This document shows, one piece after another, positions 1 to 10,900 of a stretch of 64,000 nucleotides of DNA. Made by a program: the position numbers and the translations under genes. Below the pieces are notes generated by a model. That model worked only from the letters and a program-made list of their open reading frames with translations, did no database searches and was not told the DNA's origin. Within the stretch, counting starts at the first letter, position 1; each line of letters opens with the position of its first letter. This stretch comes from Neospora caninum Liverpool (Eukaryota; Apicomplexa; Conoidasida; Eucoccidiorida; Sarcocystidae): assembly GCF_000208865.1 (NCBI RefSeq), contig NC_018390.1:2870270-2934269 (forward strand), in the 5' to 3' direction.

Positions 1-758
1 CGTTTGTTGTTTTATGGTTGTCTTATGAGACTTGTCATGACTTGTTTGTTGCTCCTTCCCACGCACACTCCACACGTACTCCGTCCCGCATCGTGGCTGA
101 GTGTCTGGGGAGGCGTCTTGTTAAAAGCTGTTTGTGAAGGCCTCAACATGGGAAAAACTTGTTTTTTTTTCTCTTCATCACTTGTCGCTTTTTCGTCTCT
201 TTTCCCGGAACGAGGTCGAGAGTCTGAACGCAATGCCCTTGACCCTCCACCGGGGTATGTTTCGCCTTTCAAAAGTGTGTGTAGCAGGGAGAGCATCTGT
301 TGACGCTGTTTGTTTTGCATCCATAACTTGCTCTCTTGTCATTTTTGCGGGTATCTGTTTGCCAGGGATATAGTGCTTTCAATTTTTTTAGTTTTGACCG
401 AACCAATTCCCTTTTAGTCATATTCCGCCATTTGGCATTGGCCGTCGATATCCCGGAAGCGTAGCGTTGTCGGTCCCGGTCGGCTTCAACTTGAAGGCGC
501 CTTCTCACTCTCTCGTTCCAGTGACTGCCCTTCCAAATTTTTTCTTGACACCACGGGTGAAGTGTGAGAGCCTTTTTTTTGTCAGTCCCGTTTCTTTCGG
601 TGTCTGCGCCGCCCCGTTTCCGGCCCACATAGTAGGACTCCTCGCCACCATATATATATATATATATATATATATGTAGATATATAAGCGGTGGCAACAA
701 CTGGTATCTCATATTCTAGGTTTTCCCGTTATCGCGTTTTCACTTACTGCTGCTCACC
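1..758. promoter_or_regulatory. Upstream region and 5' leader of the AP2 gene
   Basis: No convincing gene was seen. The stretch is T- and C-rich on the + strand, like coccidian 5' leaders, and holds a (TA)n tract at 651-675. The open frames on both strands are short, disagree with each other and have no splice signals or recognisable protein. It presumably carries the promoter and 5' UTR of the AP2 gene that starts at 759; no promoter motif could be assigned. Confidence 0.4.
651..675. repeat. (TA)n microsatellite
   Basis: About twelve perfect TA units about 85 bases before the AP2 start codon, followed by a short degenerate TA stretch to about 687. Length is likely to vary between strains. 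Confidence 0.9.
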
Positions 759-3700
759 ATGGTATGGCCGCCGACTCCAACCTCGACTTCCTCTTCGACT
801 CAGACGCCTCTCGCCTCTCTCTTGCCCCTCCAGTTCTTTCCTTCGTCGCCAGGATGTTCACCAACATCTCGCCAATTCGACGTCTGTTCCCAGGCCTCTC
901 TCGGCTTTGGCATCTCGGGGGGAGGCAGTAGCCCAAGCAGATCGGGGGCGCAGCGCTCAGTCGCTTCACATGCTCCCAGAGGCCTGTCTCTGCCTTCCTC
1001 TTCTGGCGTTGTCGCTGCAGGGGTGGGCTCTTCTGCGGTGTCCACTCCTGCGTCGCCCCGGTTCTTTCCGTTCACACAGACAGCCAGTCCCTCTGCGGCG
1101 CTTCTGTCGAAAGTGCTGGTCGGCTCCGGCTCTCCTACCCGTGCGGGCGGACGAGTGACGCCGTCGACGCCTCTCCACCTTACCGCGTCCCCGACCGGCG
1201 ATCCGTTCGCTCTCTTTGCGACGACTTCCACATCCTCGGATTCTGCAGAGGCCGGCGGGCCCTTTTCCAGTGCCACGGGAAATGGTGAGGCCTCGGGAAC
1301 TGTCACCCCCACACTGCTTCTCCCGCTCTCCCGCCGAAGCTACCAACCGGCACTGCTCTTCGGCACCTCGGTCTCTGCATCGACGCTTTCACCCAGGGTG
1401 GGCGAACGGCGAACGGCCATGGAGAAAGGCGAATCGTGCGCAGATTCAACTCCCGTGGGGGGAGCCGTGGGTGCGTCATTAAGTCAGTGCGCTCTAGACT
1501 TCAGTCCCCGCCTCCTTAACACGCCCCGCTCCGGCCGGGGCTTGTCGCGATCCTACACAGTGGACGTAGGCCCCGCGGCCTCTCTCCTTGCTGGCGGGAG
1601 CAGTCACCCAGCCCTCCTCGTGCAGCAGCAAAATGCGCTGCATGCACTGGCGAAGGGCGAGGCCACGCTTTTGCCCAACGCCGCGTCTTCCGGTTCGGCT
1701 GGGCACGCAGGCGCGAAGGAACCCGCAGAGAGCGACGCGGGCGCCACGACTCCCGCGGAGACAACACCGCCTGAACCGTTCCCTTCAGAAAATGACAACT
1801 GCCTGCAGAAAGCAGGTATCGCCTCACCTCGTTTCCACGGACTAGGAGAGACTGGCGCCGTAGGAACGGATTCGGCGGGTCACCTCCCCCTTCCCACGGC
1901 CCTGACTCGAACCTTGAGTGGAGCCCGCAGCGTGTCTTCGCCTGCGTCGCGACAGACCCCTGCCACATCCCGGGCGATGGACAGTCGCACACCTTCAGGT
2001 GCGAGTCTGCGCCGGGTGCCTCCGTCGCTGCTCGATCCTTCCTTTCTCTTCCACCCTGCGCAGGGGATGGGCGGCAGCGGCTTCCGCACTGCGTATCTGT
2101 TCGACGACGCATCGGCCTTCGCGGCAGGAGGGAACGGGTCAGGCTGCGCGTCTCTGGGGACTGGTGCAGCGGGGCCGGGGGGGAATGGTTTGGGCGCAAC
2201 GAGCGACTCGACCGGCGGCCCGAGTGCCTCTTTCGATTCCTTCGGGGGGAGCCCGTTTCCCCCCCCGTGCTTCTCGCCCCCTTCCGTCTTTGGTGTCGTC
2301 ACGGCGAATGCGCCTTTCTATTGGCCGTCCGGATCGTCGTTTCCCACAAGCGCGTCAGCCGCGACGGCCGCCTCCGCCCAGCGGCTGCTCTACCAGACGG
2401 TCGGAGGGGCTTCGCCCGCGTCGCCTCTTCACCTGCCGCTCCTCTCACAGCGTCAGCAGCTTCTTCTTCAGAGCAGTCGCCAACGACGCAACAGCTTTCC
2501 CTCTCCAACTTCTGGAGGCGGACGAGGGCCCGCGACTCCGACGGGGACCGATCCTGTCTTTGGCGTCTTCTCCGTCTCGACAGTCAGCCAGCGCGAGAGT
2601 GGAGACACCCCACGCGCGGGGCGGGCGAGTGCGGACTGTGGTTCGGACCCCAGGGAGATCAGTGGCGCAGATCGGACCCTGCCGCTCGTTCAGACTCCGC
2701 GGTCTTCTCTCCCTCCCTTTCCTTCTCTCCTCGAAGTCGACGTCGCATCAGGCCTGTCGCAGGCCGGTCTCGACGCCGGGAAGGAAGAGAGGGGAAACAC
2801 GGTCTCTGGAGATCCCGCGTTCTGTTCGCAGATGTTTCTGCCACAAACCATGGGACCACAGACGACTTCTCCGAGGCAGTCGCCTTCCGCGGCACAACCT
2901 GTCCCGTCCCTCCTCCTCTCGGCGTGTCGCCCCTCCCAGGGGGACGGAGACGGGGGCTTCCCACCTTTCTCCGGGGGACTTGCCGCTGCTCAGGTGTCGG
3001 GAGGAAACGCGGCGAAGGAGCGAGAGACAACCACCCTGTTGGAGGGTCAGCCGGCGGTGCGAGAAGCAATGCTGAAGCAGGAACCCAGCCAGGTCGGACT
3101 CGGCCACTCGGGACCGACGCAGAACGCCGCATCGTCCTTTCTGCCTTCTTTCCTCCACACTCCGTCCTTTCCTTCCTTTCCGGGCTGGCGAGACGGGAAC
3201 AATCTCGCGTCCTTGCGGGCGGGCGCCGTGGGAGGCCCGGGCGACGACGCGCGGCGCCCCGAGGCGCTTCCCGCGGTCGCGGCGGACCCCGACGGACCCA
3301 AACCGCCTGCGCCCTCGTCGGCTGCGTCGGCGGCGGGGGAGAAGGCGCCAGAGGCGGACAGCGTCAGTCAAGGAAGCGGCGAGGGCGTTTTGTCGGGGCG
3401 GCAAGATCAGGCAGGGAGTGCCCAAGGCGGCCTGTTCTCCGGGAGGACAGGAGATATGTTGGCAGAACCAAGTCTTGAGAATGAGGGGAACGCGAACCGG
3501 TATGGCGTCGCGACGTCTCCTCTGGGGACTCCCTCCGGGACGCCTTCCTCGCTGTGGCTGTTTGGCCAAGACGCCGGCGAGGAGAAGCAAAGCCCTTCGT
3601 CGTGCGCGTCCTCTGAGGACCGCGGTCTCCGTGCGGCGTCCCAGGCCTGCAAGAACAAGCTCTCGCCCCGTCCTCACGCCGCTCCCCACCCTTCCGCTTC

Positions 3701-6700
3701 CCAACCCGCGGCTGCTGGAGGCCAGCCGATGTCGCCGACAAAAGGCGAGACGGAGGGATCGCCCTCTGCGACCAAGGCGTCGGGCGGAAAGAGCGGGGCA
3801 GGCTTTCTGGCTGCGTTCGAAGACGCCGCCTTCCAACAACCTTCCGAGGAGTTTATCGCCTACTGCGTGCAGAAGCACCAAGCACGCTGGCCGACGCCTC
3901 AGAACCTGCCGGGGATTCAAATGGAGCAGCAACAGCGCCGCTGGTGCGCCTCCGTGTACTATAGAGGCTGTCAGCACAAACGCCGCTTCAGCATGGGTCG
4001 GTGGGGCCCCTTGGGCGCCTTCTATGCGGCGATTGAGTGGCGGCAGTCTCACTGCTCGCGACTGAACTCGCTGAAAGAGAGCCGTTCGCCAGACAACCCC
4101 GAGGCGGGCGGAAACAGCGCAAGCGGCCAGAAGAAACGGAGGAGACGAAGCAGCGCAGGCAGCTACACCAGTCGGACGGGCCCCCCGAGCGCTGCGGAGC
4201 GCGTCTCCGGCGGAGCTGGCGCCGGCGTGAGTGTCCCGCCCGACTCGGCCTCCGGGTGTCCCTTCTCGGTGACAGGCAGTGACGGGATGGAGGGGACTTC
4301 TGCGAAAAGCGGGTCGGGCGGAGGCGCTCCGGGAACTGCGGCGGCGAAGGAAGAGCGTGGAGACCCCGCGGGAGAGACGAGCGGCGCGAGCGCAGATGCG
4401 ACCGGGATGTATCCGCCGACTCAGCACAGTTCGTTTGTCAAGACACAAGAAGATCGGGAACAACCCGGCTTCTATGGAGGAGGCAGTGGAGGCGGCGAGA
4501 AGAGCGGCACGGTCGAGGCGTGCGGACCGACACGGCCGAGCAGTTTCAAAGCCTCCGAGGAAGACGAGAAGCAGGCCGGAGGAGCGCCCGATGCGCCCGC
4601 AGAGGAAACCAAGCGGCGGTTCGGGGACGAAAACGCGAGGGACTCCCAGCCCTTCACGGGACGGCTCGAAGCTGCAGATGGTTCCGGTGCTGCCGCCTGC
4701 GACCGCAACGCGTACCCTTTCTTTGGCAGCTTTCAGGCAACGCCTGGGGACAAGGCTGACGAGAACGCTGTCTCTGGGATCGAAGGCGGCAAGGAAGCAC
4801 TCGGAGACGCGGAGAGGAAGCGAAGAAGAGAAAACGACTTCGATAAAAGCCGAGGACCTCTCCTTGCTGCGGGCAATGCGTTGCCTGCAGATGGCGCGGC
4901 CTCTGGCTGCTTTTCGCAAAACCCGGCGCCAGGCTTCGGATCGTCTTTGAGAGAAGAGGACAGGTTGGACGGGAACGCAAGCGTCTACTCTTCCCACTCG
5001 ACGTCGGGGACCTGTCCCTCCTTCAATTCTCCGCAGGTTCTCCATTCTCAGAGCTTGTCTCAAGGAACTGGGCCCGGGAGCGGCTCGCCGTCTCTTCCAC
5101 CGGCCTTTCTGAGCTGGAACGAGGAACGAGCTTCAGGCGGCAAAGATGTGGCTTCTGCTAGCCTCTGCGCCTTCAACGGATCTTTTCTTCAAGCGGGACC
5201 AGATCTGCATTTCCACGACCCTCGAGAGCTGGGCGCGAAGGACATGCCGGGCGGCTCTCTGAGTTCAACTCACCTTGCTCCGCCCACGAACCACACGTTC
5301 AATCCGGCCGCTGTTTCGCCTCCCTACGGGAACGCTGGAGGTTCCGCAGCTGTGGCTGGTTTCCCTGGGCCGCTGTCTTCTTCCCCTTGTCGACAGGGAG
5401 CGGGACTTGTGTCCGGCGGCGGCGTTGGGGTGTATGGACAGCCGGAGAACGCGACACCGGCGGGGGGCGCTCTCGCTCCGGTGGGCATGGGTTTCATGCC
5501 GTCGTCGCAGAACGCACCGTTCGACATGCACCTGCACTCTCTGCCTCCGTCCCAGATGTACCACGTGGCCCATCTCGGCCCAGGCGGCCTAGGCAGTGGC
5601 ATCGGGCAGAGCGGCATTCGGCCGCCGGGAGTTCCAGGGGCCGCGGGCGTCCCGTCCCTTTCTTCCCCTTTGCCTCCCTTCCCCGGAGGCGTTCCTCATT
5701 CCGGGCATCAATTCAGTATGGGTCAGCCGCCCCGTCCCCTTCCAGCGGCGCACCTCTACGGCTCCGGTTGGATGCAGGGACCTGGCCACGCGATGAATCC
5801 CGTTTCTCCGGGCTTCATGCTCGGCTCGTCCGCGCCGAACCAGTCGTCTCCGTCGACGAGCAGGTTTCCGTCTGCTCCCCCGACCGTGTCGCCTTCGCTG
5901 TCCGCCGCTTCCTCAGACGCCCACGCCCTCGCCCCGTCCCCCTTCGGGACTCCTGTCCCCACAGGGGCCGCGGGGCCTCCGCAGAGTTCGAGGGCCAAGG
6001 GAGGCAGAAAGGAGGGCGCCGGGGCTGGACTCGCCTGCTCGGGCACTCCGGATCTCAAGAAGAGCGGATCGGCTTCCCGCGACAAGCAAGGCGGCTCGAC
6101 TGGCCCGTCGAGGAGTCGCAGAGCGAAGGGTCAGAACTCGACTGCGTCGGCGCTCGCCGGGGGGCTCTTCCCTGTCGCGCCCTATTCGCCTTTGGATCCG
6201 GCGGCTTCGGCGTCTTCGTTCTCCAACGCTCACCGGCCGAATCTCCCGTCCTCGTTTTCGCCCTCCTTCGGGCCCAGCTCTGCTTCCCAGCTGCCGGCAG
6301 GCAGCCCTGAGGGCGCAGGCGCCCCGGCAGTCGAATGGCACGAGGGTTTCCGTCGCCCCTTTGGCACCGAGGGCCGGCAGCAGCTGCTCAGACACTTGAG
6401 ACAAGTGTACAACGCAGACAGTGGATACTGGGGCGAGCGTCTGCGTCACGCCAACATCGCGTTCAGCCGCATCGCGTACGCCACAGTCGCAGAGTTGTGG
6501 AAGATCGCCCACGTCATGGACTGCTTCCCCATCGCCCTCGCCTTCTCGAATCGCCACTCGGCTACCGCCTCCGTACCCTCCGAAGACGGCGCGATGGGGA
6601 CTGCCGGGGCGTCGCTCCCGGGCACCGGCGCAGCAGGGGCCGGAAGGCGCGCGTGCGGAGCGAAGGGGGAAAGGGCCGAGAAAGGCAAAGGGGCGAGACG

Positions 6701-7919
6701 AACCACAATCGGCGCAGGCTCTCACGGCAGAGGCCAGCCGGTGAAACAGGGTAGCTCGCCTGCACCCCATGCGAACGCCCTGACGCCTTGCAGCAACACG
6801 ATGGCCGCGCCTGGCTCTCAACCCGAAGGCGGTCGCGGGGACCTCGCCACGGGACGCGAGCAGGCGTCGTTGCCCCTTTCGGAGGCGGCTCTCACGGAAG
6901 GAGGCAGTCCGAACCCGTCCTTCTGTCTCTTGCCGGAGTCGAGCGGTGCGGGGAGCGGCAAGGGCGCAGGAGTCGCTGGCCCGGCAGGCCCCGCCGGGAG
7001 GCGGTCCTGGGACCAGATGGTTGATCCTCTGTCTTCAGGCTCTCTCCCTCACGCCAATGTCTTTGAAAGGAGTTTGACAGGAGCTTCGAATGCCTCGCCG
7101 CAAACGAGTGTCGGGTGTAACCAGCAGGGACCGACCGAGCACGCGCTCGCGTCTCAAGAGGTGGGGGGCGCGCCGGCCATTCCCCTCATGCCCGCCGGCG
7201 AGGAAACCGGAAAGGCTGGTCTTTCGGGAGACCAGGCGTCCCCGCTTCGCCTCGACACTTCCCACGAAGGCTCCGGCCTTCCCGAGGGACAAGCTGCGAA
7301 GGCGGTGGGCGACGGCTGGGGACCGGCGGGTCTCCAGGCCCTCGCGGGGCAAGGCCAACTGGCCCCACCGGGGCTCGGCGACAAGGCGATGCCTGCGAGG
7401 CAGCTCCGCGAACGCCAGGGACTCCAGACGGACACAGGTACGGATGGCTGCTCGAGTCTCGGCGTGGGCGACGAGAACGGGGGAGAATACCCTGTGGAGA
7501 CTGCTCGCAGCGAAGAAGGTGCGGAGTGCAGCGCCGGGACACTCGTGCCGGGGAGGCCACGAGGCAGCGGAGCAGGCGGGAAGCGGAAAGAGGAAGGGCC
7601 GAGACAGCCCTCGCTCTCGACTTCGCCCTCGCAAAGCTTCGGGTTTAACGGGACAGAAGACGGCGACTTCGAGGACGCACCCGGCGACCAGCGGCCGTTG
7701 TCCCTCTCGCGCGTGCGCCCGGGGAAGAAGAAGCGCGAGGCAAAAGAGAAGAAGGTGAAGGAAGATGGCAACCCTGTGGCCACAAAGCGGAAGGAAGACG
7801 CGCGAGAGGAAGTTCTTCGCGACGGCGTAGACACTGCCGAACCCGCAAGTCTGAAGGCTGCTCCAGAAAACGCCTTCGCCTCGGAAGGGGTTCAACAGAC
7901 GCTTCCGATGCCCCTCTAG
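759..7919 (+). CDS. AP2-domain DNA-binding protein (ApiAP2 family)
   Basis: A single uninterrupted frame of 2386 residues from an ATG in good context (CACCATGG) to TAG at 7917. Most of the protein is low-complexity Ser/Gly/Pro/Ala sequence. Two ordered islands stand out. The first, about residues 1044-1100, has the AP2 pattern: QQQRRWCASVYYRG, then KRRFSMGRWGPLGAFYAAIEW, i.e. three beta strands followed by an amphipathic helix. The second, about residues 1862-1935 (LLRHLRQVY, YWGERLRHANIAFSRI, VAELWKIAHVMDCFPIAL), is helical and conserved-looking and may be the ACDC domain often found in ApiAP2 proteins. Lysine-rich segments after the AP2 domain and near the C-terminus could be nuclear localisation signals. 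ApiAP2 proteins are the main sequence-specific transcription factors of Apicomplexa; targets cannot be read from sequence. Family assignment is firm, paralogue identity is not. Confidence 0.9.
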   Translation: MVWPPTPTSTSSSTQTPLASLLPLQFFPSSPGCSPTSRQFDVCSQASLGFGISGGGSSPSRSGAQRSVASHAPRGLSLPSSSGVVAAGVGSSAVSTPASPRFFPFTQTASPSAALLSKVLVGSGSPTRAGGRVTPSTPLHLTASPTGDPFALFATTSTSSDSAEAGGPFSSATGNGEASGTVTPTLLLPLSRRSYQPALLFGTSVSASTLSPRVGERRTAMEKGESCADSTPVGGAVGASLSQCALDFSPRLLNTPRSGRGLSRSYTVDVGPAASLLAGGSSHPALLVQQQNALHALAKGEATLLPNAASSGSAGHAGAKEPAESDAGATTPAETTPPEPFPSENDNCLQKAGIASPRFHGLGETGAVGTDSAGHLPLPTALTRTLSGARSVSSPASRQTPATSRAMDSRTPSGASLRRVPPSLLDPSFLFHPAQGMGGSGFRTAYLFDDASAFAAGGNGSGCASLGTGAAGPGGNGLGATSDSTGGPSASFDSFGGSPFPPPCFSPPSVFGVVTANAPFYWPSGSSFPTSASAATAASAQRLLYQTVGGASPASPLHLPLLSQRQQLLLQSSRQRRNSFPSPTSGGGRGPATPTGTDPVFGVFSVSTVSQRESGDTPRAGRASADCGSDPREISGADRTLPLVQTPRSSLPPFPSLLEVDVASGLSQAGLDAGKEERGNTVSGDPAFCSQMFLPQTMGPQTTSPRQSPSAAQPVPSLLLSACRPSQGDGDGGFPPFSGGLAAAQVSGGNAAKERETTTLLEGQPAVREAMLKQEPSQVGLGHSGPTQNAASSFLPSFLHTPSFPSFPGWRDGNNLASLRAGAVGGPGDDARRPEALPAVAADPDGPKPPAPSSAASAAGEKAPEADSVSQGSGEGVLSGRQDQAGSAQGGLFSGRTGDMLAEPSLENEGNANRYGVATSPLGTPSGTPSSLWLFGQDAGEEKQSPSSCASSEDRGLRAASQACKNKLSPRPHAAPHPSASQPAAAGGQPMSPTKGETEGSPSATKASGGKSGAGFLAAFEDAAFQQPSEEFIAYCVQKHQARWPTPQNLPGIQMEQQQRRWCASVYYRGCQHKRRFSMGRWGPLGAFYAAIEWRQSHCSRLNSLKESRSPDNPEAGGNSASGQKKRRRRSSAGSYTSRTGPPSAAERVSGGAGAGVSVPPDSASGCPFSVTGSDGMEGTSAKSGSGGGAPGTAAAKEERGDPAGETSGASADATGMYPPTQHSSFVKTQEDREQPGFYGGGSGGGEKSGTVEACGPTRPSSFKASEEDEKQAGGAPDAPAEETKRRFGDENARDSQPFTGRLEAADGSGAAACDRNAYPFFGSFQATPGDKADENAVSGIEGGKEALGDAERKRRRENDFDKSRGPLLAAGNALPADGAASGCFSQNPAPGFGSSLREEDRLDGNASVYSSHSTSGTCPSFNSPQVLHSQSLSQGTGPGSGSPSLPPAFLSWNEERASGGKDVASASLCAFNGSFLQAGPDLHFHDPRELGAKDMPGGSLSSTHLAPPTNHTFNPAAVSPPYGNAGGSAAVAGFPGPLSSSPCRQGAGLVSGGGVGVYGQPENATPAGGALAPVGMGFMPSSQNAPFDMHLHSLPPSQMYHVAHLGPGGLGSGIGQSGIRPPGVPGAAGVPSLSSPLPPFPGGVPHSGHQFSMGQPPRPLPAAHLYGSGWMQGPGHAMNPVSPGFMLGSSAPNQSSPSTSRFPSAPPTVSPSLSAASSDAHALAPSPFGTPVPTGAAGPPQSSRAKGGRKEGAGAGLACSGTPDLKKSGSASRDKQGGSTGPSRSRRAKGQNSTASALAGGLFPVAPYSPLDPAASASSFSNAHRPNLPSSFSPSFGPSSASQLPAGSPEGAGAPAVEWHEGFRRPFGTEGRQQLLRHLRQVYNADSGYWGERLRHANIAFSRIAYATVAELWKIAHVMDCFPIALAFSNRHSATASVPSEDGAMGTAGASLPGTGAAGAGRRACGAKGERAEKGKGARRTTIGAGSHGRGQPVKQGSSPAPHANALTPCSNTMAAPGSQPEGGRGDLATGREQASLPLSEAALTEGGSPNPSFCLLPESSGAGSGKGAGVAGPAGPAGRRSWDQMVDPLSSGSLPHANVFERSLTGASNASPQTSVGCNQQGPTEHALASQEVGGAPAIPLMPAGEETGKAGLSGDQASPLRLDTSHEGSGLPEGQAAKAVGDGWGPAGLQALAGQGQLAPPGLGDKAMPARQLRERQGLQTDTGTDGCSSLGVGDENGGEYPVETARSEEGAECSAGTLVPGRPRGSGAGGKRKEEGPRQPSLSTSPSQSFGFNGTEDGDFEDAPGDQRPLSLSRVRPGKKKREAKEKKVKEDGNPVATKRKEDAREEVLRDGVDTAEPASLKAAPENAFASEGVQQTLPMPL

Positions 7920-10900
7920 TCGGACGGGGAAGGAAGGAAGAAGCTGCGTTACGCCACCAGCTGCGCAACCTCACAACCTCAGGAGTCTCTCGAGGGTCTC
8001 TCGAGGGTCTCTCTGAGCTGCGTCGTCGACTGGAGAAGGACAGATAAAGACAGGTCCCACTTCTCCCCTTTTGTTTATCTCGCACAGCAGTAACAGTCGC
8101 GAGACCTCGGACATCTTTTGCCACTCTCTCCTCTTTCGCTATTCCTTTCGAGGATCGGGTGTGTGTCGTTGGCCTACCGACGCAGGCGACTGCGGGGTGG
8201 ACCTGGAATGGACCAGAAAAAGGAACTCTGCGCCGTTGTCGATTCAGAAAGCAGCCGCAGTGCAACTGTATGCTTTTTTGGGTAGCTATCGGGGGCGCGA
8301 CGTGAGGTACTTCATGTTTCTGAACGCCGGAAGTTTGTCCGGGCTGCCGTTTATTTCTCGCTCACTGCTTCACATGCCTCTCTTCTGTCTGTGCCCGTGC
8401 GAAGGCAGTCGCCAGGAAAAGAGAGGCCGGGGAAGGCAGAGAGAGAGAAGGGACAGATTGAGAGCAAGAGGATGTGTGGCAGACGCGTCGAAAGCGCGTC
8501 TCGGTCGTGTCTGTGTTGGTTTTGTGTGTCAATTGACTCTGAAAAGTAGCTGACTTCCTTGTGAAGTGGGATTTTCTGAACGTGAGGGAAGTAGCTCTCC
8601 GATCTTTATTCTCGACAGCATCCCGTCTGTACACCAGGAACCCACATGCCTCGTGCATATTCGCGCCTCTTCATATCGCCTAGACAAAAAAAGAACGTTT
8701 CATCGTACGTCCCACCTTGTCGACTTCGCCCCTCCCTGACACGACCACGCTCTCTCGTCTGTCTCAATCGATCCGTTTCTACCTCTCTGTATCTATCAAG
8801 ACATATCCGTATATGCATATGTGGTGCATATATGCCTTTCACGCATCCACATACGTACAGGTGTCATGAAACAGGGATCTGTCGTGTGGCGTAGTGGCGA
8901 ACGTGGAATGAGATGACGCCTCTGATTTCTTGTTCCCACGTCTTGTGTGTACGTACGGGGTCCCGAAGACAGAGAGTTCATATCTACACGTTTTGTAGAT
9001 GTCCACATCTGTTCGTTGTTTGTGGTTGGCGAGACTCTTGACTCGCCTCTCGTTGTACGTTTGCGGCACGCCGCAGCCGAGAAGGGAAGACAAATGTCGC
9101 AGAACCTGCACTCTGAAGAGAGCGGAACGTGAGGCCTCTGTGCGGAGCTCGAATTGTGCATCTCTGTTTGGCAGGCTTTGTGGGCGTCGCTCTCTGCTGC
9201 ATGTGCGCTGTCCCTGTCCCGTTTCCTGCGTCGGGAGGAGTCCTTCCGGGATGAAGCCCCACACCTCGTCTCGACGCCCCTCGGATTGCTTGTCGACCAG
9301 GAGCTGACGTACACCTGCGGAGGCACCGTGCTCAACTTCGTGGATCCGGGTGTATCTACACTGGAGAAGGCGTTCGGCTGTCAACCCACTGGTTGTGCAG
9401 ATGCCTCCCCACCCTCGTCGGAAGCGAACACCGAGTTCGGGAAGCAAACACTGAGTTCGATTCTCTAATGCAGATAATCTGGGGAAACCGTCTTGTGCTG
9501 GAATGTTGTGTGCGTGTGTGTTTGCGGATGCTCGGCCGCGGAATCGCGGCGGCAGAGTTCCCGCGCAGGCAGATGTGCAAAGCTTTTGTGTGTGAAGAGC
9601 CAACGGGGTGCCGGCCGTTCCCCTCCCCGCTGTGTCAAGCAACCAAACGCGCGTGGTTGCGTCTGTCTGTGGTTCTTTTTTGGGATCGTGTGGTGTGAAC
9701 CCGAGTCGATCTGGCCTTGCTGGACACGAGAGGGTAAGACAAAGCTTTTCCCCGCTGTTCCGGTGCTGCGTCATCCCCAAGTCCACACACACACGTAAGG
9801 GGACTGTATATGTCTTTTTTTAAATATGGCATCAGCGTCACGCCGTGTTTCTTGTCAAGGACGCATGGACCTCGGCCTACCAAAGAGGAGACAGAGAGGT
9901 TCGGACACTCGCGAGAATTTCCCTTCCCCAGTCCCTGTGAGCCGCAACGGCTGCACGCAGATACGCGAGTGAACCCTACCTACGTACCGGTTTGTTTTTG
10001 CACTCCGCGGTGTTTGTTGCTCAATAGTGAAGGCGTCTCTGCGAGACAAAGAAGACTCGTGCACAGGAAGATACACCCGAGACCTCGACTCTTCCGAGAG
10101 GCGCACGCCGTTTTCTCACGTCGCAGACGTGCGCGAATGTCCCGTCTGTCCCGTTTCTGTCTGAAACGCAGAAAGCTAGCAAGGCTGGAGGGAAAGTGAG
10201 AGAGTGCTCGGAAAACGGAGACAGAGACGGAGAGAGGAGGTTCGGTGCTCACCGAGTGCGCCAGCTTCCGATGTCCCCCGTTCTCCTCCCGGCAGCTCCC
10301 GCCCTTCTCAGCGAGAGACTACCAAGACCATTTCGGCGGCGACTCGCGCCGGGGTAGAAAATGCGCTTCTTCTCTCCCTGAGATCACGGGGACGAAACTA
10401 GAGGAACGAACCCCAAGGGAGATGAACACTCTCCAGGTTGAGAGAGAGGGAAGAGCGAATCGGAGAAAGCGGAAAGACGGTCGTTTCAGCTTTTCTGCCT
10501 TCCATTGTTTCAAGGGAGGGAAGCATCCCGCCCGTTCTCATCGAAGTTACGAGTGTTGGACACGCTGCGTGTGTGAGTCCAGCGCACGCGTGTGTGGCTC
10601 CATATCGCCGAAGTATGGGGAGCCCGAGCAACGAATCACCGCGCCTCGTTCAAAAACGTATCAAGAAGGCTGCCTTTTTTCTAAGGGAACACACACGTTT
10701 CTCGTCCCTGTTCGAACAGTCTCTCGTTCCCAGGGCGGGCGGAGCCCCCGGACAGGAAAACTTGTGAACTGTGTAGCTTCGCGACTTCCATTCGAGCGAG
10801 ACGGGAGCGCTTGGCTGCACCACTCGACCGGCGACTCGGGCAGAAGTCGCGAGAAGGCGAAGGAGCAAACACACATGCCGAAACTGCCGAAAACGCCGGA

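Noticed and set aside
2748..5063. 771-codon minus-strand open frame inside the AP2 gene
   Set aside because: Exact antisense shadow of GC-rich repetitive coding sequence; it encodes Arg/Leu/Ala-rich sequence with no domain, while the plus strand encodes the AP2 domain.
8839..9792. 317-codon minus-strand frame in the AP2-VPS18 spacer
   Set aside because: Starts at GTG, has no recognisable domain and no splice context, and lies where two 3' UTRs should be.
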